A DNA stretch of 64,000 bases from Branchipolynoe longqiensis (lineage: Eukaryota; Annelida; Polychaeta; Phyllodocida; Polynoidae), in the NCBI GenBank assembly GCA_030323885.1, contig CM059190.1:106495856-106559855 (forward strand), read 5' to 3'. How positions within the stretch are numbered: the first letter of the stretch is position 1; each line of letters begins with the position of its first letter. The notes beneath the pieces were generated by a model that ran no database searches, was not told the DNA's origin, and saw only the letters and a list, made by a program, of their open reading frames with translations. This document shows, piece after piece, positions 10,109-21,425 of the stretch. The translations under genes and the position numbers were made by a program.

Positions 10109-11130
10109 TGCCCCGGTCACATACAAGTTAGTGGACGTAGTTGAACATAGTGGAGGCTAACATAGTTGAACATAGTTGAACCTAGTTGAACGTGGTTGAA
10201 CGTACCAGCATCCATACTTATCCGTGATGTTAACTTGGTAATAACATGGGTGAGCCGTTCTGACCGATTACATTTTTGGACATGTTCAAAAGATTGCTTC
10301 ATTAGGGGCTGAATTAGCATTTGTGATGCTAACATACTCTACCATATTCTAGTGTAGTCTAGCATACTCTAGCATAATCTAGCATAATCTAGCATACTCC
10401 AGCGGACTCTAGCCTACTCCAGTGTAGTCTAGCGTGCTCTAGCATACTCTAGTGTGCTCTAAGCGTGCTCTAGCATACTCTAGCTTATTTGGTTGAAGCC
10501 CTGGTCACATAGCCGTTAGTGGACATACATGAAGGTAGTGGAGGCTAACATAGTTGAACGTACCTGCATCCATACCGTGACGTATTTAACCATACCATAA
10601 CGTATTTATCTGTAATGTAAAGTGTTTATCCATCAATCAATCAATCAATAATTCCATCCTCTAGTCGAGGGTTGGATGCAATGGTTCTCCACTTGTCCCG
10701 ATGTTGTGCTATTCTGATAGACTGTGAATAATTCAAGCCTGTCCACTGTGAAATATTTGTAAACCATGATGTTCTTGGTCTCCCTCTCCCTCTGCTGCCA
10801 TTCACCTTCCCTTCCAACAATGTACGGTATATTGAACTCTGACGAATGATGTGGCCAAAATAAATATGTTTCTTTGTCTGTATAGTGGCAAACAAGCTTT
10901 TCTTATTTTTAATTTTTCTGAGAACTTCTTTGTTGGTGATCTTCTTTGTCCATGATATTTTCATCATCCTTCGATAAGTCCACATCTCATATATCCATAC
11001 CTTGACGTATTTATCCGTACCAAAACCTGCCCTACCGTAACATATTTCAACGTAGTTTAACCTTACTTACACCATGTTTGACCCACATTAGCCTCCACTA
11101 CTCTCACCTACGTTAAACTACATCCAGTAA
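10109..11130. repeat. CTAG/GTTGAAC degenerate repeats within a possible MITE
   Basis: Short repeats of TAGTTGAACATAG (10135-10200) and CATACTCTAGCATAATCTAG (10330-10490) lie around two near-identical starts, GCCCCGGTCACATACAAGTTAGTGG-like at about 10109 and GCCCTGGTCACATAGC-like at about 10497. The GTCACAT words resemble the MITE ends at 569 and 8215. A LINE fragment (10632-10985) is inserted in the middle. The overall borders are not certain. Confidence 0.55.
10632..10985 (-). pseudogene. LINE reverse transcriptase C-terminal fragment with TTGA tail
   Basis: A 114-residue frame begins MWTYRRMMKISWTKKITN and includes KIKNKKSLFATIQTKKHIYF, GHIIRQS, GRGRPRTSW, NISQWTGL and AQHRDKWRTIA. This is the conserved tail of the endonuclease-reverse transcriptase of RTE/Jockey-like non-LTR elements (the RRMLRISW, FGHIxR, RGRPxxxWxDNIxxWTG pattern). 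The coding strand runs into TTGATTGATTGATTGATGG right after the stop region, a plausible LINE tail. Everything upstream of the palm C-terminus is missing, so this is a dead 5'-truncated copy. Confidence 0.8.
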
Positions 11131-11699
11131 TCCTCTCGTCCTCACGTTGTACTCATTGCCCCCTCACAAAGTCTGACATATTCTGGCGGCTAAGTCTTGT
11201 GGTTTGTGGGGAGTTTTTGCTTTGGCGCGCTGAAGGCTGCAAATATGCAGCACTGTATGGGCACCTCAACAGGCAGTCGCATATGTCCAGGAGTTAGCTT
11301 CTGGTGGGGAGTGATCACAGAAATGAAGGAGGGGGTGGCGGTGCGGAAAGGGGGCAGTCGGATGGGGCACCGCACGGAGGGGTGGAGAGAAAAAGGTAGT
11401 CTAGGAGCCCAACGCAGGTCTCCTAAGAGGGCCCGACGGAGGTTGGTTGGTGTAGTTGTACGCCCCCAGCCATACCAGGACGGACACTGAGTTGTGACAG
11501 TGCACACTCATGACTACAAGAAGCCGGATAGTGAGGTGGTGGTGGTGGTGGTGGGCGGGGGGAGAATGAGAGAGTTGTCGTCACGTTGTACTCGTCGCCT
11601 CGTCACAAAGTCTGATATATTGTGACAGCTGAGCCCTCCGCACCCAGACTCATTATTAAGGCAAAGCCCCGAAACGCAGCCCGGATTTACGCAGGGTTC
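11131..11699. other. Spacer with no clear gene
   Basis: Moderately GC-rich sequence. A stretch at 11150-11180 (CCCCCTCACAAAGTCTGACATATTCTGGCGGCT) recurs in altered form at 11600-11630, suggesting an old local duplication. Open frames of about 100 codons on both strands carry no recognisable domain. Confidence 0.4.
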
Positions 11700-12715
11700 G
11701 GAGATCGATACGGATAGACGCAGCCTCGGTGGGGTGGGGTGGGGGGGGGGAGTGGTTGATGTGGAAGTGGGGTGGGGGGGTGGGTGGAGGGGGGGGGTGG
11801 TATGTAGGGGTGGTGGGGGAGGGTGTGCGTGGAGGTTGAGGTGAGGTGGGATAGGTGGGGGGTGTGGGCAGGGGGTGGAGATGGGGGGGGGGGGGGGGGG
11901 GTGAGGGAGGGAGGGGGGGTGGTATCTAAACATTGGCACTGGCAGTAGAGGTTGGGTGGGTGAGGGTGGGGGTTGGTTGGAGGGAGGAGAGGATGGAGGG
12001 GGGTGAAGGTGCTGGGTGGGGATGGAGGTGGGAGGGGTGGAGGTGGGAGTGGGGGTGGGGGGTTGTGGAGGGAGGGGTGGGGGTGTTAGCTAGAGGTTGA
12101 GTGTTGAGAGTTAGGAGGTTGGTGGTTGAGGAGGTTGGTGGTTGAGGGGCGCAGGTCGGGGTGTAGGAGAGGAGGAGGAGGTGAGATGGGAGGATGGGGT
12201 GTGCGGAGAGGGGGTGGAGGTGGGAGTGGGGGTGGGGGTTGTGGAAGGAGGGGTGGAGGTGTTAGCTAGTGGTGGTAACTGGAATAAAGGTTGGTGGGTG
12301 AGGGTCGGGGTTGGTGGGGGAGGGTGGGAGTGGAGGTGGAGGTGAGGTGGGATAGGTGGGGGTGTGTGGAGAGGGGGTGGAGGTGGGAGTGTGGGTGGGG
12401 GTTGTGGAGGGAGGGGTGGAGTTGTTAGCTCGTGGTGGTAGCTGGAACTGGCAAGTCGGATGGTGGGGGTGGAGGAAGGAGTGGTGAGGGTGGTGGATGG
12501 GGATTGAGGTGGGAGTGGTGGAGGAAGAGGGTGGGGGGTTAGGTACGGATGGTAGGCTGGCAGCAGGAGGGGTTGGGTGGGGGTTGGGGAGGGTGGGGGT
12601 GGAGGGGGTGGGGGGTGTTAGGTAGGGGTGGCAGTGTGGTAGCAGCAGTGGAGGTTTTAGACTGTGTATAGTTGGGATTGGTAGGAGTCGTGGAGGGAGG
12701 AGTGGGGTGTTAATT
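11700..12715 (+). repeat. G-rich minisatellite with G-quadruplex potential
   Basis: About 1 kb of GGTGGAGGTGGGAGTGGGGGTGGGGG-type repeats including a homopolymer of about 20 G near 11885-11903. Many runs of three or more G are separated by 1-7 bases. The region at 19786-20735 has the same composition on the other strand. Confidence 0.9.
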
Positions 12716-12717
12716 TG

Positions 12718-13038
12718 TTTGTTGTTGTTTTAAGTCCTAGCAACATTCCTCACAGCTATCCAGTCATCTGAATGGGTACTGACTTGTGACAGTGCACAGT
12801 CATGGTGACTTTATATTGCTACCTCAGTGGGAGACCAGGCCACCAGGCTCCCACTCAGTCACATTATCCTGACACTGACCCAACCAGTCCTTGTTCTATC
12901 CTAATAATGCTGAGCGCCTGACTAGAGTGACAAGTATCCATTTTTAAGTCATCGGTTTGACTCACCCAGGGTTCAAACTCATGCATTTGAATCTACAAAG
13001 TGAGAGATGGATTCTCAACTCCTTCGGCCATCCTGTGT
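12718..13038 (-). mobile_element. SINE-B copy
   Basis: On the plus strand it begins with the complement of the tail (TTTGTTTGTTGTTGTTTTAAG) and passes through GACTTGTGACAGTGCAC, CATTATCCTGACACTGA and GACAAGTATCCATTTTTAAG. It ends in a head complement CTCAACTCCTTCGGCCATCC (variant 2). A segment at 12751-12775 is diverged from other copies. Confidence 0.85.
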
Positions 13039-13766
13039 GGAGCAGGTCTTGAGTGTGGGTGTGATGTGGTACGAGTGGTGGAGGAAGTGGGGGTGGGGTC
13101 GCGGGGGGAGGGGTTAGGTGCAGAGTTTCAAAGTCGTCGGCTGGCAGATGTAGTTGTGTAGGCAGGCTAATATGAAATCAGTACAGGCAAGTAGAAGGAA
13201 GGCAGAGTATAACGTGAAAGGTCGAGAGAGCTTGCACCCTCGGGTTTATAATTATATAGTGGTTTGTAGATTCAAGATGGCATGCCACATGACCAGATCC
13301 TCCAATGAACAGTCAGCATTTGTATGTTTACCAATCAACAGTAAGCATTCTAGTATCCATGCCTTGGTTGTTTTGGCCTCACCTGCCCCGTTGTGTCTGG
13401 ATGTGCAGTGATCCATAACTAACAGTTGGGGGAGGGTGGGGGAGGGGGTTGTGAGCAGAGCTTATAAGACCCTTCCACACTAACAGTAGTGCCCCTCTCA
13501 CACTATCTATAGAATACACAATGTCTATTTAATCTAAGTAAAGGATCACCAGCACTACCCAATACCACATGCATCTGCTCGCATGACATCATTTACCTGT
13601 TTATAACATTTGTAATCCCTATAGACCAGTTCACATTCCCACCAATGTATAATTATCGGAATATTTTACAGAGTGATATGGTGGTAGCAGGAGGGGCTTG
13701 TAAGGGTGTTGTTGGGAATGGTGGAGGGAGGGGTGGGGGTGATAAGTGGAGTGTGTTAGGGTGTTC
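13039..13766. other. Spacer without recognised feature
   Basis: G-rich patches at 13075-13120 and 13425-13452. An 85-codon frame at 13154-13411 has no recognisable domain. Nothing else stands out. Confidence 0.4.
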
Positions 13767-13965
13767 AGCTGGCAGCACCATGACCCAACATCCCACTAAC
13801 TAACATTATCCTGATACTAAGCTAACCAGTCATGTACTATCCTATGAATACCGAGCACCAGGCTAGGTCGCAACAAGTATAAATTCTTTTAAGTCATTGT
13901 TTTGACTGGGACAGGATTCCTACTCGCAAACCTTCCACCACGGGAAGCCTGCGCTCTACACTTGG
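13767..13965 (-). mobile_element. SINE-B fragment (head and core, no tail)
   Basis: It matches the complement of the core and head: GCAGCACCATGACCCAACAT, CATTATCCTGATACTAAGC, CAAGTATAAATTC, then a degraded B-box/A-box region. It lacks the 3' hairpin and tail. Confidence 0.75.
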
Positions 13966-13994
13966 GGAGGGTCAGAAGAAATGAGGCCGTAGTC

Positions 13995-14345
13995 CACCTT
14001 GGTATGTGTTCTGGCACAAATCACAAAAGATACGGTCAGACCAACCATGCTCACCAAACCCAACCTATAATAAATTATGGCATGAGAAAAGACCACAACC
14101 AACCGCCAGATCGCCATCCCGAAGGGTACGGACGGGTGTGTTCTGTTGCACCCGGGTACCAACTAGGGACAGGGCACAGGTGAAAGGAAGGTGGTAAACC
14201 AAATGTTGTGGACAATGCCATTAGAACAATTTAATATCGCAGCCGACCCACCTGGTCACAGTCCCAAAGAGTATGGATGTGTTCTGGCACATCTAGGCAC
14301 TAACTAGGGACAGGGCACAAGTGAAAGGATAGCTGCAAACAAAAT
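13995..14345. repeat. Two diverged direct repeats of ~150 bp
   Basis: The words GTGTTCTGGCAC and ACTAGGGACAGGGCACARGTG, with GAAAGGA following, occur in the same order twice (about 14004-14195 and 14270-14330). This suggests an old local duplication. The nature of the unit is unknown. Confidence 0.5.
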
Positions 14346-14439
14346 AAACAAACTAATTCTGGGAACACGTCCTCTTCCACAAGGCTATTACTATCTCACT
14401 AGATGTACATACTAGGCCACAATATTAGTTATATGATAG

Positions 14440-14640
14440 AAAGCTATACCCCACCAACAAAAACAAAAAAAACTAATATAGATACTAACTACTTCAATAA
14501 ATGCTGGTGGATACCAGACCGGAACCGGAACCCGGGCGTACACCACAACATTCCTCACAGCTATCCAGCATTGAAAACAAGCACCCTCCCAGGAGCTTAC
14601 ATGCTATGGCCAGAATAAATGCTCGATCAATACAATTTTT
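14440..14640 (+). mobile_element. LINE 3' UTR copy (family of the 54-64 kb element), subfamily 2
   Basis: It contains ACTAATATAGATACTAACTA, CTATCCAGCATTGAAAACAAGC, a short stem region, GGAGCTTACATGCTATGGCC and AGAATAAATG. The order matches the LINE 3' end at 53600-53840 (complement) and the copies at 14978-15180, 19430 and 28979. It is 5'-truncated. Confidence 0.75.
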
Positions 14641-14977
14641 TGTTCAAACATCCCATCCAAAAAGTCACTAATTGCTTGCCGATGATTTAGTTTCACATCA
14701 CGCGAATATATTTCCATAACTCGGCCAGTTCAGTGAGCTGATCACTCTATATGCACGATCCGATCGATTGTGAATAATTCCTGATGCAGCAGCAGATAGC
14801 AACATACGGGTAATTTCCTAGACGTCAACATAGTGTACTAGTGCAAGATGTCTGGCTCATAGCGTGTCTGAACACTGAACATACTAGCGCTATAAAGGAA
14901 GACCCGATGGGATGTTGCCCACTGAGATGAGTAGTCGCATTGTGGCATGTCACAGGCGGATCATTTAAAAAAAATGT

Positions 14978-15182
14978 TTTATTGATACAGTATTTATTCT
15001 GCCTGTAGCATGTAAGCTCCCGTTAGGGAGCTTGTTTTCAATGCTGGCCAGCTGTGAGGAATATTATGGTGTATGCCCGGGTCCCGGTTGCGGGTTGGTA
15101 TCGGGGACGTCCACCAGCATTTATTTAAGTAGTTAGTATCTATGTTAGTTTTGGTGTTTTTTTGCGGGGTATAGCTTCCTAT
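14978..15182 (-). mobile_element. LINE 3' UTR copy, inverted partner of 14440-14640
   Basis: Read on the minus strand it aligns over its whole length with 14440-14640. It contains a perfect 8-bp stem AAGCTCCC-TAAC-GGGAGCTT just before the AGAATAAATAC end. Together with the 14.5-kb copy it makes a pair of arms of about 200 bp around a 340-bp spacer (14641-14977) in which I see nothing. Confidence 0.75.
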
Positions 15183-15442
15183 CGTGGTAGACCATGGTCT
15201 TCACACTGTCATGCACTCACGGAAGAAAGCCAAGATTGAGGAACAGTACGCTTCAACTGGTTTATTGCAAAACCTACCTGGTTACCGCAGCGTCAACAGT
15301 CAAGTGACCCGCCCCCTCACTCACTAGGACCCACCTCTCTAGGTGGGTGGGGGGTGTGCTAGCCACACACAGTAGAGGGCAGCCCAGTCCTGATAGTCAA
15401 GCTCATGTACAGACTACTACACTATCATGTAACTAATATCTT
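15183..15442. other. Spacer without recognised feature
   Basis: GC-moderate sequence with a small hairpin (CCACCTCTCTAGGTGG at 15330-15345). No coding signal. Confidence 0.4.
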
Positions 15443-15594
15443 AGCCTAGTATGCCCTATCCTATTAATGCCGAGCACAAAGCTAGGAAGTGACAAGTATA
15501 CATTTTTAAGTCGTTGGTTTGACTCGACCGGGGATTGAACTCCCGATCTCCTGCACGGGAGGCCTGCGCTCTACCGACTCGGCCACCGCGACCT
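15443..15594 (-). mobile_element. SINE-B fragment with intact tRNA-like head variant 1
   Basis: On the minus strand: GTCGCGGTGGCCGAGTCGG (A box), CAGGCCTCCCGTGCAGGAG, GGAGTTCAATCCCCGG (B box), then the GTCGAGTCAAACCAACG junction and the core as far as AGGATAGGGC. It is the cleanest example of this shorter head variant. The 3' half is missing. Confidence 0.8.
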
Positions 15595-15604
15595 GTGACT
15601 GTGA

Positions 15605-18335
15605 ATTAGGTGTGTTGGTGCTGATATGGTCGTTGATTTGAATGTGTCATCATGATCATTGATTTTTTGTGGGATTGAATGTGTTATCATGGTCATTGAT
15701 TTGTTTGTGGCATTGAATGTGTTATCATGGTCATCGATTTGTTTGTGGCATTGAATGTGTCATCATGGTCATTGATTTGTTTGTGGCATTGAATGTGTTA
15801 TCATGGTCATTGATTAGTTTGTGGCATTGAATGTGTTATCATGGTCATTGATTTGTTTGTGGCATTGAATGTGTCATCTTTTTGTGGCATTGAATGTGTC
15901 ATCATGGTCATTGATTTGTTTGTGGCATTGAATGTGTCATCATGGTCATTGATTTGTTTGTGGCATTGAATGTGTCATCATGGTCATTGATTTGTTGGTG
16001 GCATTGAATGTGGCATCATGGTCATTGATTTGTTTGTGGCATTGAATGTGCCTTCATGGTCATTGATTTGTTTGTGGCATTGAATGTGTCATCATGGTCA
16101 TTGATTTGTTTGTGGCATTGAATGTGCCATCATGGTCATTGAGTTGTTTGTGGCATTGAATGTGTCATCATGGTAATTGATTTGTTGGTGGCATTGAATG
16201 TGTCATCATGGTCATTGATTACTTTGTGGCATTGAATGTGTTATCATGGTCATTGAGTTGTTTGTGGCATTGAATGTGTCATCATGGTCATTGATTTGTT
16301 GGTGGCATTGAATGTCCCATCATGGTCATTGATGTGTTTGTGGCATTGAATGTGTCATCATGGTCATTGATTTGTTGGTGGCATTGAATGTGTCATCATG
16401 GTCATTGATTACTTTGTGGCATTGAATGTGTTATCATGGTCATTGATTTGTTTGTGGCATAGAATGTGTCATCATGGTCATTGATTTGTTGGTGGCATTG
16501 AATGTGTCATCATGGTCATTGATTACTTTGTGGCATTGAATGTGTTAGCATGGTCATTGAGTTGTTTTCATTGATTTGTTGGTGGCATTGAATGTGTCAT
16601 CATGGTCATTGATTGGTTTGTGGCATTGAATGTGTCATCATGGTCATTGATGTGTTTGTGGCATTGAATGTGTCATCATGGTCATTGATTGGTTTGTGGC
16701 ATTGAATGTGTCATCATGCTCATTGATTTGTTTGTGGCATTGAATGTGTCATCATGGTCATTGATTTGTTTGTGGCATTGAATGTGTCATCATGGTCATT
16801 GATTTGTTTGTGGCATTGAATGTGTCATCATGGTCATTGATTGGTTTGTGGCATTGAATGTGTCATCATGGTCATTGATTTGTTTGTGGCATTGAATGTG
16901 CCTTCATGGTCATTGATTGGTTTGTGACATTGAATGTGTTATCGCGGTCATTGATTTGTTTGTGGCATTGAATGTGTTATCACGGTCATTGATTTGTTTG
17001 TGGCATTGAATGTGTCATCATGGTCATTGATTGGTTTGTGGCATTGAATGTGTTATCACGGTCATTGATTTGTTTGTGGCATTGAATGTGTTATCACGGT
17101 CATTGATTTGTTTGTGGCATTGAATGTGTCATCATGGTCATTGATTTGTTTGTGGCATTGAATGTGTCATCATCGTCATCGATTTGTTTGTGCCATTGAA
17201 TGTGTCATCATGGTCATTGATGTGTCTGTGGCATTGAATGTGTCATCATGCTCATTGATTTGTTTGTGGCATTGAATGTGTCATCATGGTCATCGATTTG
17301 TTTGTGGCATTGAATGTGTCATCATGCTCATTGATTTGTTTGTGGCGTTGTATGTGTTATCATCGTCATCGATTTGTTTGTGGCATTGAATGTGTCATCA
17401 TGGTCATTGATTTGTTTGTGGCATTGAATCTGTCATCATGGTCATTGATTTGTTTGTGGCAGTGAATGTGTCATCATGGTCATCGATTTGTTTGTGGCAT
17501 TGAATATGTCATCATGGTCATTGATTTGTTTGTGGCATTGAATGTGTTATCATGGTCATTGATTTGTGTGTGGCATTGTATGTGTCATCATGGGCATTGA
17601 TTTGTCTGTGGCATTGAATGTTGGCTCATGGTCATTGATTTGTTTGTGGCATTGAATGTGTCATAATGGGCATTGATTTGTCTGTGGCATTGAATGTTGC
17701 ATCATGGTCATTGATTTGTTTGTGGCATTGAATGTGTCATCATGCTCATTGATTTCTATGTGACATTGAATGTGTCATCATGGTCATTGATTTGTTTGTG
17801 GCATTGAATGTGTCATCATGGTCATTGATTTGTTTGTGGCATTGAATGTGCCTTCATGGTCATTGATGTGTTTGTGGCATTGAATGTGTCATCATGGTCA
17901 TTGATTTGTTCAAACCCACACCAAACACACACCAAACACACCAAAATGTGGCATTGAATGTGTCATCATGGTCATTGATTTGTTTGTGGCATTGAATGTG
18001 TCATCATGGTCATTGATTTGTTTGTGGCATTGAATGTGTCATCATGGTCATTGATTTGTTTGTGGCATTGTATGTGTCATCATGGTCATTGATTTGTTGG
18101 TGGCATTGAATGTGCCTTCATGGTCATTGATTTGTTGGTGGCATTGAATGTGTCATCATGGTCATTGATTTGTTTGTGGCATTGAATGTGCCATCATGGT
18201 CATTGATTTGTTTGTGGCATTGAATGTTGCATCATGGTCATTGATTTGTTTGTGGCATTGAATGTGCCATCATGGTCATTGATTTGTCTGTGGCATTGAA
18301 GGTGCTCACATGGTCATTGATTTGATTTTCACATT
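15605..18335 (+). repeat. 38-bp satellite array (~70 copies)
   Basis: The unit ATCATGGTCATTGATTTG, TTTGTGGCATTGAATGTGTC repeats about every 38 bp for 2.7 kb. There are recurring sub-variants (TTGGTGG, ACTTTGTGG, CCTTCATGG), suggesting higher-order duplication. The only foreign insert is about 35 bp of CAAACACACACCAAACACAC at 17910-17945. There are no open frames of note. Confidence 0.97.
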
Positions 18336-18346
18336 GAAGGTGAAAT

Positions 18347-18690
18347 TTGTTTGTTGTTGTACATACTAGCAATATCGAAGGTCATATCAGGACAGGTACC
18401 GACTTGCGACAGGGCAGACTCGTGCTGGCTTTATAGTGCTGCCCCACTGTGAGATCCGGCTGCCAGCATCCTGACCTGATATCACACTCACACACACACT
18501 CACACACACTCACACTTACTATCCTGACACTGAGCCAACCAGTACTTGCCCTATCCTATTAATGCCGAACGACAGGCTAGGTAGTAACAAGTATCAAATT
18601 TATAAGTCATCGGTTTGACTCGACCAGGAATTGAACTCCCAATCTCCGGCATGGGATGCCTGTGCTCTACAGATTCGGCCACCGGATCCG
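18347..18690 (-). mobile_element. SINE-B copy with expanded CACA tract
   Basis: Tail complement TTTGTTTGTTGTTGTACATAC, GGTCATATCAGGACAGGTAC, core, then head variant 1 (complement ends CTACAGATTCGGCCACCGGA). A microsatellite expansion ACTCACACACACACTCACAC sits inside the core at 18483-18520. Confidence 0.85.
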
Positions 18691-18784
18691 CTTTATTAAA
18701 CGTGCATGCTCAAAACTACCTCCATTAGCCCGATGCCTAGATAGAAATATTCACGTCCAGTAGGGGTGAAAGACGACCATATTT

Positions 18785-19155
18785 AAACCCGAGCAAAAAC
18801 TGCTTTGGTGGCCACCCATTGTTAACGTCCGTCTCCTGTTTTGGGAGATCAGGAGGTCGGAACCAATGAGTTTGTGGGTTAGAATCCTCGTCGAGTCAAA
18901 CCAATGACTCAAACATTGATACTTGTCGCTTCCTAGCCTGGCACTCGGCATTATTAGGATAGGGCAAGGACTGGTTGGCTCAGTGTCAGGATAATGTGAC
19001 TGAGTGGGATATCAGGTCATGGTGCTGGTGGCCTGATTTCCCAGTGGGGCAGCACTATAATGTCACCATGAGTGTGCACTGTCACAAGTCGATACCCCTC
19101 CTGATATGACCTTAACTGTTGCTAGGATGTAAAACAATAACAAACAAACATCCTT
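18785..19155 (+). mobile_element. SINE-B copy, degraded head, complete 3' end
   Basis: The head is damaged (A box absent; AACGTCCGTCTCCTGTTTTG remains). From CGAGTCAAACCAATGACTCA onward it is complete through CTCCTGATATGACCTTAACT, CTAGGATGTAAAACAATAAC and the AAACAAAC tail. Confidence 0.85.
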
Positions 19156-19429
19156 CAGATGTCCTGGTTCCAGCACGCTGTGTTTATCTACATTGACGCA
19201 TAGTCGCTGAACCGGGAGAGAAAGCCACCATACAAATATGGTGGCCAGCCAACCTTTAAAGTCTAGTTAATCGACATGATTTAATCAATTCGGCACTCGA
19301 AAGGTAGCTCGGGCTATGAGTATGTGAACGATAAATTTAATATAAAAGCCAGATAACATGTCTAACAGCAATATAAATCAAATCAAATCCAAACAAACAT
19401 AACTCAACCACTTATATCATACAACCATA

Positions 19430-19785
19430 TGAACATGTAAATAAAATAGGCTAGTATTGAAGTAAGTAGAAAAAGTGGAAAACTCTTCCCATGAAAACCC
19501 CAAAACACTAACATAGACCCTTAAGAAAACAACTGACATAGTAGTGAGAATAGAACAAAAAGAAAATGCCAAGAAAATCCAAAAAATCTAACATAGGCTA
19601 CTAACCATACCAACAAAACTATCTATCTGCTACTGAAATGCAGGCAATCAGATGCCTTATCAGCAGCTACTGTTTGGTAAGACAACACCAACACTACAGC
19701 TGGCCAGCATTGAAAACAAGCCTGGGTTACATGCTATGGACAGTATAAATACAGCCTCAATTAAACAATTAACAAAAAACCACCT
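19430..19785 (+). mobile_element. LINE 3' UTR copy (family of the 54-64 kb element), subfamily 1
   Basis: It shares ATGTAAATAAAATAGGCTAG, ATCTATCTGCTACTGAAATG, CAGCAGCTACTGTTTGG, CTGGCCAGCATTGAAAACAA and GACAGTATAAATACAGCCTC with the 3' end of the LINE at 53600-54000 and with 28979-29292. The hairpin before the end is partly deleted in this copy. It abuts the C-rich array directly. Confidence 0.85.
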
Positions 19786-20735
19786 CCGCCCACCCTATCT
19801 CCACCGCCACCCCCACTCCCACCCCACCTCCACCTCCACCGCCACCCATTCCCACCCTCACTATTCAACGGGCACATCAGACCCTATACACAACATACCC
19901 CAAACACCTCCTCCCACAATGTTAACCAGACTCACTCCCCTACACATTGCCCTCACCTCACCCCACTCACCACACTCACTACCCTCACACCCACCCACCC
20001 ACACCAGACCACCCGCCCCCTCCCGCACCACTCACCGCCCACCAACCCAAACAACCCCACCCCCACCCCCCCCAACAACACACCCCAACCCACCACAAAC
20101 CCCACCAACCACATACACAACCATCACTCCCACCCCCACACACCGCCTTCACTCCCACCCCTACATCACCCTCTCTCACCTCCCACACACCGCCCTCACT
20201 CCCACCCCCACATCACCCTCACTCCCACTCCCACCCACACCCAACCCACCCCCACCACCCCACCCACCACCACCCACCCCCCACCCCACCCCCACACCAC
20301 CCCACCCCACCAACCCTCACCAACTCCCACCCCCACCCCCCCCACATACCGCCCTCACACCCACCCCCACAAAACCGCCCTCACCCCCACCCCACACACA
20401 CCGACCCCACCCTCCAGCACTCCCCACTCACAACATGCTCTCAAACATTCACATACAAAGCCCTCACTCCCACCTCATACCACCCGCCCCCACCCCCAAC
20501 ATCAGCACCACTCAGACACCACCCTCACCCACACCTCCCCCACACCACCCCTCCACTCACCACCCCTCCCACACCCAACCTCACTCCCAACCCAACACAC
20601 AACAGCCATAACCACGCCCCACACCCACCCTTCCACTCAACACACCGCCCCTCACTCCATCACTCCCCACACCACACACACCACCCCACCACCACAAAAA
20701 CACTCACAAAACCTCACACCCACCCCCACACACGT
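19786..20735 (-). repeat. C-rich minisatellite (G-rich on minus strand)
   Basis: About 950 bp of CCCACCCCCAC-type repeats. The long Pro/His/Thr-rich frames on the plus strand have near-zero G and no variation beyond the repeat, so they are not genes. On the minus strand it has the same look as 11700-12715, with G-quadruplex potential. Confidence 0.92.
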
Positions 20736-20901
20736 AGGTTGCCGCTGCTATATCCCGGCGTTCCATATGTCTAATGCTTTGTCAACACTTCCGGTTTGCC
20801 CGGGCGCGTCCCTCCGGGACGGGGCCCCCTGGCGACGAGCGGCCGAACCACGAGTATGAAAGCTCATTATGGAAACAGTGCTCGGCAGTCCCCGGGGGGT
20901 G

Positions 20902-21400
20902 NNNNNNNNNNNNNNNNNNNNNNNNNNNNNNNNNNNNNNNNNNNNNNNNNNNNNNNNNNNNNNNNNNNNNNNNNNNNNNNNNNNNNNNNNNNNNNNNNNN
21001 NNNNNNNNNNNNNNNNNNNNNNNNNNNNNNNNNNNNNNNNNNNNNNNNNNNNNNNNNNNNNNNNNNNNNNNNNNNNNNNNNNNNNNNNNNNNNNNNNNNN
21101 NNNNNNNNNNNNNNNNNNNNNNNNNNNNNNNNNNNNNNNNNNNNNNNNNNNNNNNNNNNNNNNNNNNNNNNNNNNNNNNNNNNNNNNNNNNNNNNNNNNN
21201 NNNNNNNNNNNNNNNNNNNNNNNNNNNNNNNNNNNNNNNNNNNNNNNNNNNNNNNNNNNNNNNNNNNNNNNNNNNNNNNNNNNNNNNNNNNNNNNNNNNN
21301 NNNNNNNNNNNNNNNNNNNNNNNNNNNNNNNNNNNNNNNNNNNNNNNNNNNNNNNNNNNNNNNNNNNNNNNNNNNNNNNNNNNNNNNNNNNNNNNNNNNN
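20902..21400. other. Assembly gap (Ns)
   Basis: A run of 499 N. The bases to its left (20736-20901) are GC-rich and unplaced. To its right the 3' end of a gag-like gene begins. Confidence 1.
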
Positions 21401-21425
21401 TAATTTGCTTAACTTCTTTAACTTG

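Noticed and set aside
15183..15442. Possible LTR or promoter region
   Set aside because: No partner repeat, TG...CA ends or polyadenylation arrangement could be shown.
15605..18335. CRISPR-like array
   Set aside because: The repeats are contiguous 38-bp units without unique spacers, in a eukaryotic context.
19652..20774. Pro/His/Thr-rich frames of 319 and 275 codons
   Set aside because: Pure C-rich low-complexity DNA, open in two phases, with no G and no domain.
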